A DNA stretch of 64,000 bases, taken from the NCBI GenBank assembly GCA_963677625.2, contig CAXXSW010000007.1:434001-498000 (forward strand), read 5' to 3'. Made by a program: the position numbers and the translations under genes. This DNA is from UBA1351 sp963677625. GTDB taxonomy: Bacteria; Bacillota; Clostridia; Lachnospirales; Vallitaleaceae. The stretch's first letter is position 1. Every line of letters starts with the position of its first letter. Shown piece by piece: positions 26,067-33,550 of the stretch. The notes under the pieces were generated by a model that saw only the letters and a list, made by a program, of their open reading frames with translations, did no database searches and was not told where the DNA came from.

Positions 26067-27521
26067 ATGACTAAAAAAATAAGCGCCGTAATATTGACCG
26101 GAGCACTACTTATGCAATTGCTAATAATTACAGTCTTCGCGGCGGATGTCACACTGATGTTGAGCAAGCAAAGCAGCTATTCGGGAGACAATATCACCGC
26201 GTCCGGTACCTATGACCCGGAAGAATGGATTACCGTAAAAGCCATAGATGCAGACGGCAATATTGTATTTATTGAGCCGGTGCTGTCCGAAGGCGACGGT
26301 ACTTTCAGCACTACTTTAATTGTACCGGACATTGACGCCGGAACTCTTACGATTACGGCAGGCTCCGGCAGCAATGCAGCAAGCGCCGAGTTCACTGTAA
26401 AGCAAAGAACATATTATTATGATGACAATAACGACGGTGATGAAGAAGAGGGCTCCAAGGCGGTAGGTATAACTACACCAGACGGCAAGACTATAACCGG
26501 CGCCGTTAAAGAAACAGAGGACGGTTATGATGTCACAATAAACGGAGACGATTTCAGCAGGGTCACAGGCGATTCGGTTAAAATCGCGACGCAGTTTGTA
26601 GAGGTCACTTTCGACCAAACGGCGGCTGAATTTATCTCGGACACAGCCGGTTCAGGCAGCATCGTGCTAAGCATAGTAAATACAGACACGTCTTCACTGT
26701 CCGACGAAGCGCGGGAACTGATTGGCGACCGTCCTGCTTATGAATTCAAGCTCAATGCAGGCGGTAATGATCTTTCTTCCTTTGGCGGCGGGCTGGCTCA
26801 TGTTTCCATACCGTATACGCCCGTAGGGGATGAGGATTTAAACAGGATTGTAATTTACTATATAACGGATAACGGCGAGCTTATCGTTATGACAGATTCT
26901 ACTTATGATGGCACTTCAATAAACACCGGGTTTTCTACAGGTCATTTTTCTATATATGCGGTAGGCTACAACTATGTGGCCTTTGATGATGTTTTGAAAG
27001 ATGCATGGTATTACGACGCAGTGATATTCTGCGCAGCACGGGAGATTACCAACGGAACGGGCGACGATATGTTCAGCCCCGACACTCATCTGACTCGTGG
27101 GCAGTTTATTGTGATGCTCATGCGCGCTTTCGCTATCGGAACAGACAAGAGCGCCGTCGATAACTTCGACGACGCAGGCGATACGTATTACACGGATTAT
27201 CTCGCAGCAGCTAAGAGCCTTGGCATAACAGACGGTATAGGTAATAATTTGTTTGCACCTGAAGCCGAAATAACAAGGCAGGATATGTTTACGCTTTTAT
27301 ACCGCACACTTGATGCCCTTGAAGAATTACCGGAAATGGTCGGCAACATTTCCCTGTCCGATTTCAGCGATTCCGTCGCAATTTCTGATTATGCCAAACA
27401 GGCAATGGAAGCTTTCGTTTCATCAGGCATCATATCCGGAAATGACGGTGACCTTGACCCGCTAGGCAATTCCACCCGTGCCCAGATGGCTCAGGTGCTG
27501 TATAATCTGTTAGGGTTATAA
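26067..27521 (+). CDS. SLH-domain surface protein
   Basis: 484 aa, TTTGGAGG upstream. Signal peptide (ISAVILTGALLMQLLIITVF, cleavage near AADV). Ig-like domain (about 25-115), a short acidic Tyr/Asp linker (YYYDDNNDGDEEEG), a mixed beta domain (about 130-310), then three C-terminal SLH domains (about 310-484; FDDVLKDAWYYDAVIFCAAR, LTRGQFIVMLMRAF, ITRQDMFTLLYRTL, STRAQMAQVLYNLLGL). Wall-anchored, and possibly the anchor for the non-anchored surface protein upstream (inference). High GC like its neighbours. Confidence 0.88.
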   Translation: MTKKISAVILTGALLMQLLIITVFAADVTLMLSKQSSYSGDNITASGTYDPEEWITVKAIDADGNIVFIEPVLSEGDGTFSTTLIVPDIDAGTLTITAGSGSNAASAEFTVKQRTYYYDDNNDGDEEEGSKAVGITTPDGKTITGAVKETEDGYDVTINGDDFSRVTGDSVKIATQFVEVTFDQTAAEFISDTAGSGSIVLSIVNTDTSSLSDEARELIGDRPAYEFKLNAGGNDLSSFGGGLAHVSIPYTPVGDEDLNRIVIYYITDNGELIVMTDSTYDGTSINTGFSTGHFSIYAVGYNYVAFDDVLKDAWYYDAVIFCAAREITNGTGDDMFSPDTHLTRGQFIVMLMRAFAIGTDKSAVDNFDDAGDTYYTDYLAAAKSLGITDGIGNNLFAPEAEITRQDMFTLLYRTLDALEELPEMVGNISLSDFSDSVAISDYAKQAMEAFVSSGIISGNDGDLDPLGNSTRAQMAQVLYNLLGL

Positions 27522-27654
27522 AAAGCAAAATCCAGCAGCTTTAAAAGGAGGCCGCAGCTATTACCAGATGTTCCATATAAAGTTATCCAACCTGTCCAAA
27601 GACACACCATAATGATAAAACTATATAAGATATAGAAGTCTGTTTTAATAAAAT

Positions 27655-27678
27655 AAGCACTTCATAATCGAAGTGCTT
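27655..27678 (-). terminator. tRNA-Arg terminator copy at the outer island boundary
   Basis: Perfect 9-bp stem aagcacttc/gaagtgctt, loop ataatc, followed on the minus strand by ATTTTATT. The same hairpin sits beside the second tRNA fragment (42862-42885). Confidence 0.75.
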
Positions 27679-27684
27679 ATCCAG

Positions 27685-27713
27685 CGTTCCTGGCGGGATT
27701 CGAACCCACGGCC
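27685..27713 (-). repeat. Displaced 3' end of tRNA-Arg: outer attachment site
   Basis: 29 bp identical to the 3' end of the intact tRNA-Arg(CCU) at 54797, including the T-arm sequence ggttcgaa (minus strand). It then diverges, keeping only a cttaggag trace a few bases on. Marks the outer end of the integrated region. Confidence 0.85.
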
Positions 27714-28153
27714 ACTCTCTGACCCTTAGGAGTTCTAGAGGTTGGGTTCTTGTAGTACTTCCTCGTTTTATGAAACTGCTGTAGTCCCCTTGATTAGTGG
27801 CTTTAAGGTTTTTATTGGTTTAATAAGTTTTTTAAGTATTATGTAGTTTTTCTAGTTATGGTAGAAAAACTAGTAGAAAATTACCGGCATCATCGCATAA
27901 GTCTACAAGAACATTATCAATGATTACTCGAGGTATGACTCAAAGGTTTCAATGTAATTCATGTGTAAATCCTTTCCCCGCAAAAAACCAATGGTATTTT
28001 CACCATTGGTCTCCTCGCTCGTATTAGTCGTTTTATCGTGTTTTCAATTCAGTTCTTATGGAATGTCCCTACTTTCCGTTTGTTTCTGTTGGTACTCTCA
28101 TGTTGTTGACTGCAGAACATAGATTATGCAGTGCGATTGTTCTCTTCAAAAGC
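27714..28153. other. Non-coding DNA between att site and cassette array
   Basis: 440 bp with stops in all frames and no recognised gene. A terminator (27982-28010) lies inside. Confidence 0.5.
27982..28010 (-). terminator. Terminator at the end of the cassette array
   Basis: Stem accaatgg/ccattggt with an 8-nt loop; on the minus strand it is followed by TTTTTT. Suits the end of transcription of the whole toxin array. Confidence 0.75.
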
Positions 28154-28195
28154 AAAAAAAGTGATGGAACGACTATGATTGTCAATTCCACCACT
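28154..28195 (-). terminator. Cassette-type terminator after EndoU immunity gene
   Basis: agtgatggaa/ttccaccact stem (one internal mismatch), 16-nt loop, then TTTTTT on the minus strand. Nearly the same sequence recurs at 32143-32187 after another immunity gene. Confidence 0.75.
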
Positions 28196-28218
28196 AATAT
28201 TTTTTTTGGGGGACACTT

Positions 28219-28563
28219 CTATTTGTTATTTTCAGCAACCCAAATTTTGATTAGTTCAATTAGTTCAAGCGTTTCAATTGTACAATTGTTAGTCTCAACA
28301 TCATTATTCAGTGTATCAACTACCTTTGTATAATCATTTTTAATTTCTAACCTACAGATATTACCTTGAATCGAACTATACTCCGATGTACCATTCAAGA
28401 CTTCATCAAATTTATCCATGACCCATTGATAGGCTCTCCCACCACTCTGAATATCAGAGATTAAGAATGTCTCAACTAACTCGATGTCCTTTGGTAATCG
28501 TATAACTAAACTTTCTGAATCATTTGCTAATCTAACTCTTTCAAAATGGTGATCGTATTTCAA
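28219..28563 (-). CDS. Probable immunity protein of EndoU-type toxin cassette
   Basis: 114 aa from a TTG at 28563 with GGAGGG 7 nt upstream. Small, acidic and soluble (IRLPKDIELVETFLISDIQS, IETLELIELIKIWVAENNK). It starts 12 bp after the EndoU-type toxin remnant on the same strand and is followed by a terminator, the standard toxin-immunity layout. The immunity role comes from position and size, not from a recognised family name. Confidence 0.65.
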   Translation of the reverse strand: MKYDHHFERVRLANDSESLVIRLPKDIELVETFLISDIQSGGRAYQWVMDKFDEVLNGTSEYSSIQGNICRLEIKNDYTKVVDTLNNDVETNNCTIETLELIELIKIWVAENNK

Positions 28564-28575
28564 TTTATCCCTCCA

Positions 28576-28983
28576 TTATAGTTTTGGAAATGCTGATATT
28601 ATTTTCCCAGCACTATCTATATACATTTGTATTTTCATTCCGTTTGCTAACGTTCCTTCATAAGTATTTCCATTTAGGAACACCTTATTACTGAAAGTTT
28701 CATTAATTGAGTCAACAACCTGTTGAGGTGTCCAACTTTTCGGGAACATTGTTGAGTATCCACCATTACCAGCTTTAAGAACACCATTAAACTAAACTTG
28801 AACTTCATATACTCCATAACTATTTGGAATAGATTCTGTTCCTGGTACAATTGAACCTTTTGCATTTGGCATGCCCTCATAATGGAATCCACCACCATTG
28901 CTACCTTCCAGAACGTGTTTCAAACCCGAGTTATTAAAGTTATCAACATCAGTGATTTTTGTTATATCGTAAAGATTACTCGC
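28576..28983 (-). pseudogene. Orphan toxin C-terminal module, EndoU-nuclease-like, with nonsense codon
   Basis: A 136-codon frame with no start codon, beginning ASNLYDITKITDVDNF at the cassette boundary. The core reads LKHVLEGSNGGGFHYEGMPN, NGGYSTMFPKSWTPQQVVD and ends KIISAFPKL, matching bacterial EndoU toxin domains (two His in the HVLEG and GFHYEG segments, the Lys/FP-W region, a C-terminal AFP). An in-frame TAG at 28792-28794 interrupts it after YGVYEVQV. It would act as a metal-independent RNase if fused to a delivery protein. As it stands it is a dead or silent cassette. Confidence 0.75.
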
Positions 28984-29031
28984 CCCTCAGATGTTGTACT
29001 GCATTGAGTTTAATATTTTAGTACAATTGAA

Positions 29032-29059
29032 ATGAAGATGGGTTGTAACCCATCTTCAT
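29032..29059 (-). terminator. Terminator after ADP-ribosyltransferase cassette
   Basis: 13-bp perfect stem (atgaagatgggtt paired with aacccatcttcat) with a 2-nt apex, followed on the minus strand by TTTCAATT. Directly downstream of the 61-aa gene. Confidence 0.75.
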
Positions 29060-29063
29060 GATA

Positions 29064-29249
29064 TTACTTCTGTTTAAACTTTGGACAAGGTTCGAGCCTC
29101 TTCAGGATAACTCTTGGCTTTCTATCCTGATACATTTTACAAGCCATCGGATTCTTTTCATTGTAAATGCATTCCTCACATTGAAGTACATGTATATTCC
29201 ATGTACCCTTATCCATTTTCATCCATCTGTTCTCGTTCAAAATCACCAC
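29064..29249 (-). CDS. Small cysteine-rich protein, candidate immunity partner
   Basis: 61 aa at most. Start GTG 29249, GTG 29246 or TTG 29240; TTG has the best spacing from AGGAG. Sequence includes HVLQCEECIYNEKNPMACK and RLEPCPKFKQK, with four Cys that could bind a metal. It follows the ADP-ribosyltransferase remnant by 2 bp and precedes a terminator, so by position it is the cassette's immunity gene. No family recognised. Confidence 0.5.
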   Translation of the reverse strand: MVILNENRWMKMDKGTWNIHVLQCEECIYNEKNPMACKMYQDRKPRVILKRLEPCPKFKQK

Positions 29250-29251
29250 TC

Positions 29252-29806
29252 CTAATTTATAATTTCTACTACTAATTGAAGGGTACCATTGACATTAGAA
29301 GCCTCTTTAATAATCATTTCCTGACCTTGTTGTAGTAAAACCTATACCTCTGAAGGTACTTTACTTAAATCACCAATAAATGCCCCTTTTATACCTGATG
29401 GCGCTTCGATTATTAGAGATAAATCACCACCAAATTGACCCTCAGGTATCATTCTAGTACTCATGAAACCTTTTTTTTCGATTACTTTACCTATTAGCTC
29501 CTCTGGAGAAGCATTTTTAAGACTTCCTAACATATCTTTTGATGTACCTCTGTATAAAGTCATGTTTTCAGGTATACTACTTTTGTTTAATGCCTGAGTT
29601 AAATCCTCACAATACTTTGCATTATCTCCAACAAAGTCAGCATCAAATCCTATCAGTTTAGCATTTATGTTCCCATAGGCAGCACCAGTATATTCAGTTA
29701 TTGCTTCTAACTCATTAGCATCTAAAGCTTTGTTTCAATCACCAAAAACATTTTTTGCCCATGCTTCTGCATCAGCTCTATCGGTGAATTTCCTAAAATT
29801 ACTCGT
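29252..29806 (-). pseudogene. Orphan toxin module, ADP-ribosyltransferase-like, with two nonsense codons
   Basis: A 185-codon frame without a start, beginning TSNFRKFTDRADAEAWAK. The ADPRT exoenzyme motifs follow in order: Arg in MTLYRGTS, an STS-like strand in KKGFMSTRM, then PSEV-stop-VLLQQGQEM, where the family has ExE followed by LL. The TAG at 29342-29344 therefore stands where the second Glu of ExE is expected (GAG to TAG is one change). A second stop, TGA at 29735-29737, lies after WAKNVFGD where a Trp is usual. Inactive toxin cassette, cut at its 5' side by IS110. Confidence 0.75.
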
Positions 29807-29819
29807 CCCCTAGTATAAT

Positions 29820-29848
29820 AAGCTTAGAGAATTCATCTAAGCTTTTTT
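29820..29848 (+). terminator. Hairpin with T-run at IS110 left end, copy 1
   Basis: Stem aagcttaga/tctaagctt, loop gaattca, then TTTT. It would stop outside transcription from entering the element. Also present in copy 2 (33058-33086). Confidence 0.7.
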
Positions 29849-30273
29849 GCTATTATTAAGGGCAAAGCTAATCTATCGCCCCCTTGAGTTCATAGGCTTA
29901 TCCGGTACTTGAGACTGATACTTCACTTATGAAGTTATACTCCGTCCCCTTGGATCGCCTAAGATTCTCGTTGTCTGAGACTGATGCTCTTCCCTGATAA
30001 TCAAACGCTTTGATGACATCTTCGAACCTTCACTTAATTGAAAAAACTTCCCATCTTTGAGATAATAACCTCATAGCAGTAGGGAGTCTTCGGATTAACT
30101 CCCCTGAGGGTTTACTCCTCGATGATGAGACTATCGCCTCTGCTTCCTTGGATTTTTCGAATGAGCTGGATGTTGGTGCTTTTGCTTGTACTCTTCGTAT
30201 CTCATGCTAGGTTGTAACCTGGGAAGTACTGAGGGTTCATCTCAATAAAGGCTGCTAGATTGGAGGTCATCAT
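29849..30273 (+). ncRNA. Candidate bridge-RNA locus of IS110 copy 1
   Basis: About 425 nt of non-coding DNA between the left-end terminator and the transposase ATG, with stretches nearly identical to copy 2 (around catagcagtagggagtc, gatgagactatcgcctctgc, gaatgagctggatgttgg) and variable blocks between. Family knowledge: IS110 recombinases use a structured RNA from this end to choose donor and target. cgtcccct (29943-29950) and attctcgt (29964-29971) resemble the target flank attactcgtcccct. The exact RNA ends are unknown. Confidence 0.6.
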
Positions 30274-31437
30274 ATGTTAATCGTTGGTATTGATATCGCT
30301 AAACGTCGACATGAAGCATCTTTTATTAATGATCAGGGAGATGTATTAGGAGCATCTTTTTCTTTCCCTAATTCAAATGCGGGTGCGCTTAAACTTCTAG
30401 ATCACATTCATAAACATAATAAGAACAACGAAGAGTTCGTTTTTGGTATGGAAGCCACAGGTCATTATTGGTTGTCAATCTATTCTTACTTAGTAGAACG
30501 AAACTTCACAGTTCACGTCATCAACCCAATACAATCAAACAGCTTGAGAAAATTATATATTCGTAAAACTAAAAATGACTCAAAAGATTCCTTCATCATT
30601 GCTGAAGTTATCCGTTTTGGTCGTTATACTGAAACACGGCTAAGTAGTGAGGTCATCATGGCGCTTACGCAATTAACAAGATTCCGTTCTTATCTTGTTG
30701 ACCAATCTACTGAATTCAAACTTAAAGCAATCGCAATCCTTGACCAAGTGTTTCCAGAGTTTGAGAAACTCTTTTCTGATACCTTTGGTGTCTCTGCAAG
30801 AGCCATTATGGAAACCTACACAACACCAGAAGAACTGTTTAAAATTAGTACAGAAGATTTGGCTGAGTTCTTGATTAAAACCAATCATGGTACACTTCGA
30901 ATGCCTAAAGCTAAACAAATCAAGGAGTCAGCTGCTAAGAGTTTTGGTATCACCTTTGCTACTGATGCATTTGCTTTTGAGCTTCGCCAAATCGTTGCTG
31001 AAATCTCTTTTATTGAGGAACAGATTACCATCTATTATGAACAAATCGATTCACATTTAGAATCTATACCGGGTGTCGATATGGTTCTTGCTGCAACCAT
31101 TGAAAATGAAATTGGAGATATTTCTAGGTTCTCTGATCCATCAAAAGTTGTTGCATTTGCAGGCATTGATCCAAGTGTTAGTCAATCCGGTGAATTCTCG
31201 TCTAACCATAACAAAATGTCCAAGAGAGGTTCACCTTATCTTCGTAGAGCCCTATGGATGGCTGCTGTCGATGCCGCTAAATATGATCCTGCAATGAAAG
31301 CTTATTATCACAAAAAGATTGCCGAAGGTAAACATCATATGACCGCTATTGGTGCGGTATCAAGGAAACTAACGAATATAATCTATGCTCTTATGCGTGA
31401 TAAGAAGGACTATGTGCCTGTTCTGCGTCACGATTAA
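30274..31437 (+). CDS. IS110-family transposase (DEDD recombinase)
   Basis: 387 aa, GGAGG 7 nt before the ATG. N-terminal RuvC-like DEDD domain: Asp in MLIVGIDIAKRRHEAS, Glu in FGMEATGHYW, acidic residues in RKTKNDSKDSFIIAE. C-terminal Transposase_20 domain with the Ser region AFAGIDPSVSQSGEFSS and KRGSPYLRRALWMAAVDAAK. Compared with copy 2 it lacks 7 residues of the linker helix between the domains (EEQITIYYEQIDS against EGQIKETEKEIESYFVQLDS). The frame is otherwise intact. Works with the RNA from its own left end. Confidence 0.93.
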   Translation: MLIVGIDIAKRRHEASFINDQGDVLGASFSFPNSNAGALKLLDHIHKHNKNNEEFVFGMEATGHYWLSIYSYLVERNFTVHVINPIQSNSLRKLYIRKTKNDSKDSFIIAEVIRFGRYTETRLSSEVIMALTQLTRFRSYLVDQSTEFKLKAIAILDQVFPEFEKLFSDTFGVSARAIMETYTTPEELFKISTEDLAEFLIKTNHGTLRMPKAKQIKESAAKSFGITFATDAFAFELRQIVAEISFIEEQITIYYEQIDSHLESIPGVDMVLAATIENEIGDISRFSDPSKVVAFAGIDPSVSQSGEFSSNHNKMSKRGSPYLRRALWMAAVDAAKYDPAMKAYYHKKIAEGKHHMTAIGAVSRKLTNIIYALMRDKKDYVPVLRHD

Positions 31438-31455
31438 ACTAAATAGGTAAAGAAT

Positions 31456-31479
31456 AGAGATCTGCTGGTGCAGACCTCT
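31456..31479 (+). promoter_or_regulatory. Right-end hairpin of IS110 copy 1
   Basis: agagatctgc/gcagacctct with a 4-nt loop and one mismatch. The same hairpin ends copy 2 (about 34752-34777). It may end the transposase transcript or be recognised at the element end. Confidence 0.5.
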
Positions 31480-31490
31480 ATTAGTGGTGT

Positions 31491-31790
31491 TTAAAAATAT
31501 AGTACTTCAAAATCCTTATTGTCTGTCTCGATATCTTTCTTCAGGACACTTGCTTTTTCACCTTGAATAAAAACATTTGAGTTTAGCCAGTCTACAAATG
31601 CAGTAGAATCATATTCGCAATAGACTTTTACATCATTTATGACCTTCCAATATTTATGGTCAACATCTTTATCGAACATCCACTTTAAAAATTCTTTTTG
31701 TAGCAATTCCAAGCTTTTATCACATGTTTCAGGAATTGTAAGCTCATCACCTCTAGTTATTTCCTCGTCATACTTAATATATATATTCAT
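31491..31790 (-). CDS. Probable immunity protein of cassette C
   Basis: 99 aa, acidic and soluble (YDEEITRGDELTIPETCDKS, VDWLNSNVFIQGEKASVLKK). Its ATG abuts the stop of the toxin module upstream (TAGATG). Its own stop lies 9 bp from the IS110 right end, so any terminator was lost. Immunity role by position; family not recognised. Confidence 0.6.
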   Translation of the reverse strand: MNIYIKYDEEITRGDELTIPETCDKSLELLQKEFLKWMFDKDVDHKYWKVINDVKVYCEYDSTAFVDWLNSNVFIQGEKASVLKKDIETDNKDFEVLYF

Positions 31791-32117
31791 CTACTTTATT
31801 AACTCCTCTAACTCTTCTATAATCAGGATATGACCCTGTTTTCCACTATGATAATGTAGTATATTGCTAGCTGCACCAGATCTATCTGGATGAATTTCAG
31901 GTCCATGCCAAGAGATATTATACTCGTCAGCCCAATTCATTAGAATATTGGCTTCATCAAGAGTAGAACCGCTACTCTTCTTAGCGTCTTTTGCTAATTC
32001 TATCACAGTCTGTTGATCCGGTGTATATCTCTTTGAGTTATCAGCAAATAATTGCAAGTTCATTTCTAATGGACCATCACTTGACTTTATATAGCTGGTC
32101 TCAGATGTAGTACTGCA
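31791..32117 (-). CDS. Orphan toxin module, His-rich putative nuclease (no own start)
   Basis: The frame runs from the shared cassette leader (CSTTSETSYIKSSDGPLE) into MNLQLFADNSKRYTPDQQTV. The ATG at 32063 has no ribosome site, so it is probably a silent donor module. The C-terminal part WHGPEIHPDRSGAASNIL then HYHSGKQGHI has the clustered His/Arg expected of a small RNase or nuclease toxin. About 90 residues after the leader, typical of a toxin CT. Exact family uncertain. Confidence 0.6.
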   Translation of the reverse strand, partial: CSTTSETSYIKSSDGPLEMNLQLFADNSKRYTPDQQTVIELAKDAKKSSGSTLDEANILMNWADEYNISWHGPEIHPDRSGAASNILHYHSGKQGHILIIEELEELIK

Positions 32118-32142
32118 GTCAGTTCAATAACAATTATACTAT

Positions 32143-32187
32143 AAAAAAGTGATGGAACGACTGTGTTTGTCAATTCCACCACTTTTG
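32143..32187 (-). terminator. Cassette-type terminator after immunity gene D
   Basis: agtgatggaa/ttccaccact stem with TTTTTTAT after it on the minus strand; second copy of the terminator at 28154-28195. Confidence 0.75.
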
Positions 32188-32223
32188 TAGTTCTTATTAC
32201 TGCTATATCCTTATAATTATCCT

Positions 32224-32577
32224 TTAGCTAAAGAGTGTGCAAATTTCTTTTAGAAGGTCTTCAACTTCTTTCTTACTTTCAGGACAACTTATTAGATAAA
32301 CATTAGATACTTCTGTCAAGTAATAAAAATACTCATCAAAACTTAACATTGTAGATATTTCTACTTCACTTGTCCAATCATAATAAATAACAAAATTTGC
32401 TTTATCCTTTGATTCGCTGAACTCGCAGTCATGATACTCATCACCAAAGCCACCAAGTCTAGTAAAGCATTTTAATGCTTCCAAAAAACTTTTTGCTGGA
32501 AGTGATAAATAATAATTAACCATTGCCGCGTACTTATTGTTTAATCCTTCTAAAGCCCTACACCTTTTCATTATCAT
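32224..32577 (-). CDS. Probable immunity protein of cassette D
   Basis: Up to 117 aa; the third codon ATG (32571) has better spacing from AAAGG. Text includes MVNYYLSLPAKSFLEALKC, FVIYYDWTSEVEISTMLSFD and VEDLLKEICTLFS: a small mixed alpha/beta soluble protein. It starts 5 bp after the toxin module stop and is followed by a terminator. Immunity role from position. Confidence 0.62.
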   Translation of the reverse strand: MIMKRCRALEGLNNKYAAMVNYYLSLPAKSFLEALKCFTRLGGFGDEYHDCEFSESKDKANFVIYYDWTSEVEISTMLSFDEYFYYLTEVSNVYLISCPESKKEVEDLLKEICTLFS

Positions 32578-32582
32578 CCTTT

Positions 32583-33044
32583 CTAGAAATTGCTTACTGG
32601 ATGGAAATTGCTGATTATACCCGTTTCCTTATTGATATATCCAATAAATTTAATTCCATTTTCTGAAGTATCTTGTACCATGTTATTAATATTATTACCA
32701 TCGGTTAGGATTATTCTTGCATTATCTAGCCCCTCTTGCATAGCCTGCTTTCCATATTCTAACATTTGCGCATCCGTAAACTTAGAAGAATCATAGAATG
32801 TTTTAGTCTTTATCCCCTCTTTAAACCCTGTTCCATCTGCACGTTTTACTTGATACTTAATTTCATATACTCCATCAATACCACTTTCAATTCTTTCGAC
32901 TATATTTATTTCTTCACCAATACTATCTAGATATGCTTTTATAGTATCCCAATTATGACCACCTGAGATTCCTTTACTACGTGAGAAACTTGGTGTAACC
33001 ATATGAGTATCAAGCCCAGTTGCATATTTCGCAAGATTACTCGT
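32583..33044 (-). CDS. Orphan toxin module, CdiA-CT-like RNase (no own start)
   Basis: 154 codons from the cassette boundary TSNLAKYATGLDTHMVTPSF; the internal ATG at 33002 has no ribosome site. The core KGISGGHNWDTIKAYLDS, GVYEIKYQVKRADGTG, KTKTFYDSSKFTDAQMLEYG and IKFIGYINKETGIISNFHPV resembles RNase toxin domains with a GGHN motif found at the C-termini of CdiA and Firmicute polymorphic toxins. Intact frame, so it could be revived by fusion. Its 5' side is joined to IS110 copy 2. Confidence 0.65.
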   Translation of the reverse strand, partial: TSNLAKYATGLDTHMVTPSFSRSKGISGGHNWDTIKAYLDSIGEEINIVERIESGIDGVYEIKYQVKRADGTGFKEGIKTKTFYDSSKFTDAQMLEYGKQAMQEGLDNARIILTDGNNINNMVQDTSENGIKFIGYINKETGIISNFHPVSNF

Positions 33045-33086
33045 CCCCTAGTATAATAAGCTTAGAGAATTCATCTAAGCTTTTTG

Positions 33087-33550
33087 CTGTTTTATCACTG
33101 TTTATCATAGTTCGTCCCCTTGAGATATATTAATTCTCGTCGCTTGAGACTGATGTTTCACATAAAATCATTAAAGCTTTCTGGTTCTTCGAACCTTCAC
33201 AACGTTGTCAGTTCTACTTTAAAGTTAGATAATAAACTCATAGCAGTAGGGAGTCCGCGTTTACTCCCCTGTCGGGATTTTCACTCCGTGAAAACGACTT
33301 TGTCGCCCTTGTTCGTCGGGTCCTTTGAGTGTTAATTCTCCTCCTTGATGAGACTGTCGCCTCTGCTTCTTGAGATTTTGCGAATGAGCTGGATGTTGGT
33401 TGGCATTTGCTTTCTCTTCGTATCTCGTGCTAGGTTGTAACTTAAGAAGTGGTGAGGGTTCATCCTAATCACACTGCTATCGGTATTTTTACTTTGTAAA
33501 AATGACTTCGTCACCCTTGTTCGTCGGGTACTTTGATTGGAGGTCGAAAC
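33087..33550 (+). ncRNA. Candidate bridge-RNA locus of IS110 copy 2
   Basis: About 464 nt upstream of the transposase ATG with the same conserved blocks as copy 1 and different variable blocks. cgtcccct (33113-33120) and attctcgt (33133-33140) again echo the target flank. An extra hairpin-rich segment (gtcgggattttcactccgtgaaaac, in part) distinguishes it from copy 1. RNA ends unknown. Confidence 0.55.

Larger units (their letters stand above)
29811..31482 (+). mobile_element. IS110-family element, copy 1
   Basis: Left end starts tagtataataagcttagag, shared with the second copy at 33049. The right end (hairpin plus cctctatt) is also shared with copy 2. About 1.67 kb with one transposase gene and a 463-nt non-coding left end. 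No inverted repeats, as usual in IS110. It sits exactly between the start of the ADP-ribosyltransferase module and the end of the next immunity gene. Confidence 0.8.

Noticed and set aside
27685..27760. Second tRNA gene
   Set aside because: Only the 3' end of tRNA-Arg is present; anticodon and 5' parts are missing, so it is an att scar.
28058..28333. 91-residue plus-strand frame
   Set aside because: Antisense to the EndoU immunity gene and its terminator, low-complexity Ser/Val text, no ribosome site.
28674..28898. 74-residue minus-strand frame
   Set aside because: It is a shifted reading of the EndoU-like module; the real frame is the one with HVLEG and NGGYS motifs.
29252..29563. Functional 73-residue protein starting MTLYRGTS
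   Set aside because: It is the piece of the ADP-ribosyltransferase module between an internal ATG and the TAG; no ribosome site, and motif order shows a broken larger domain.
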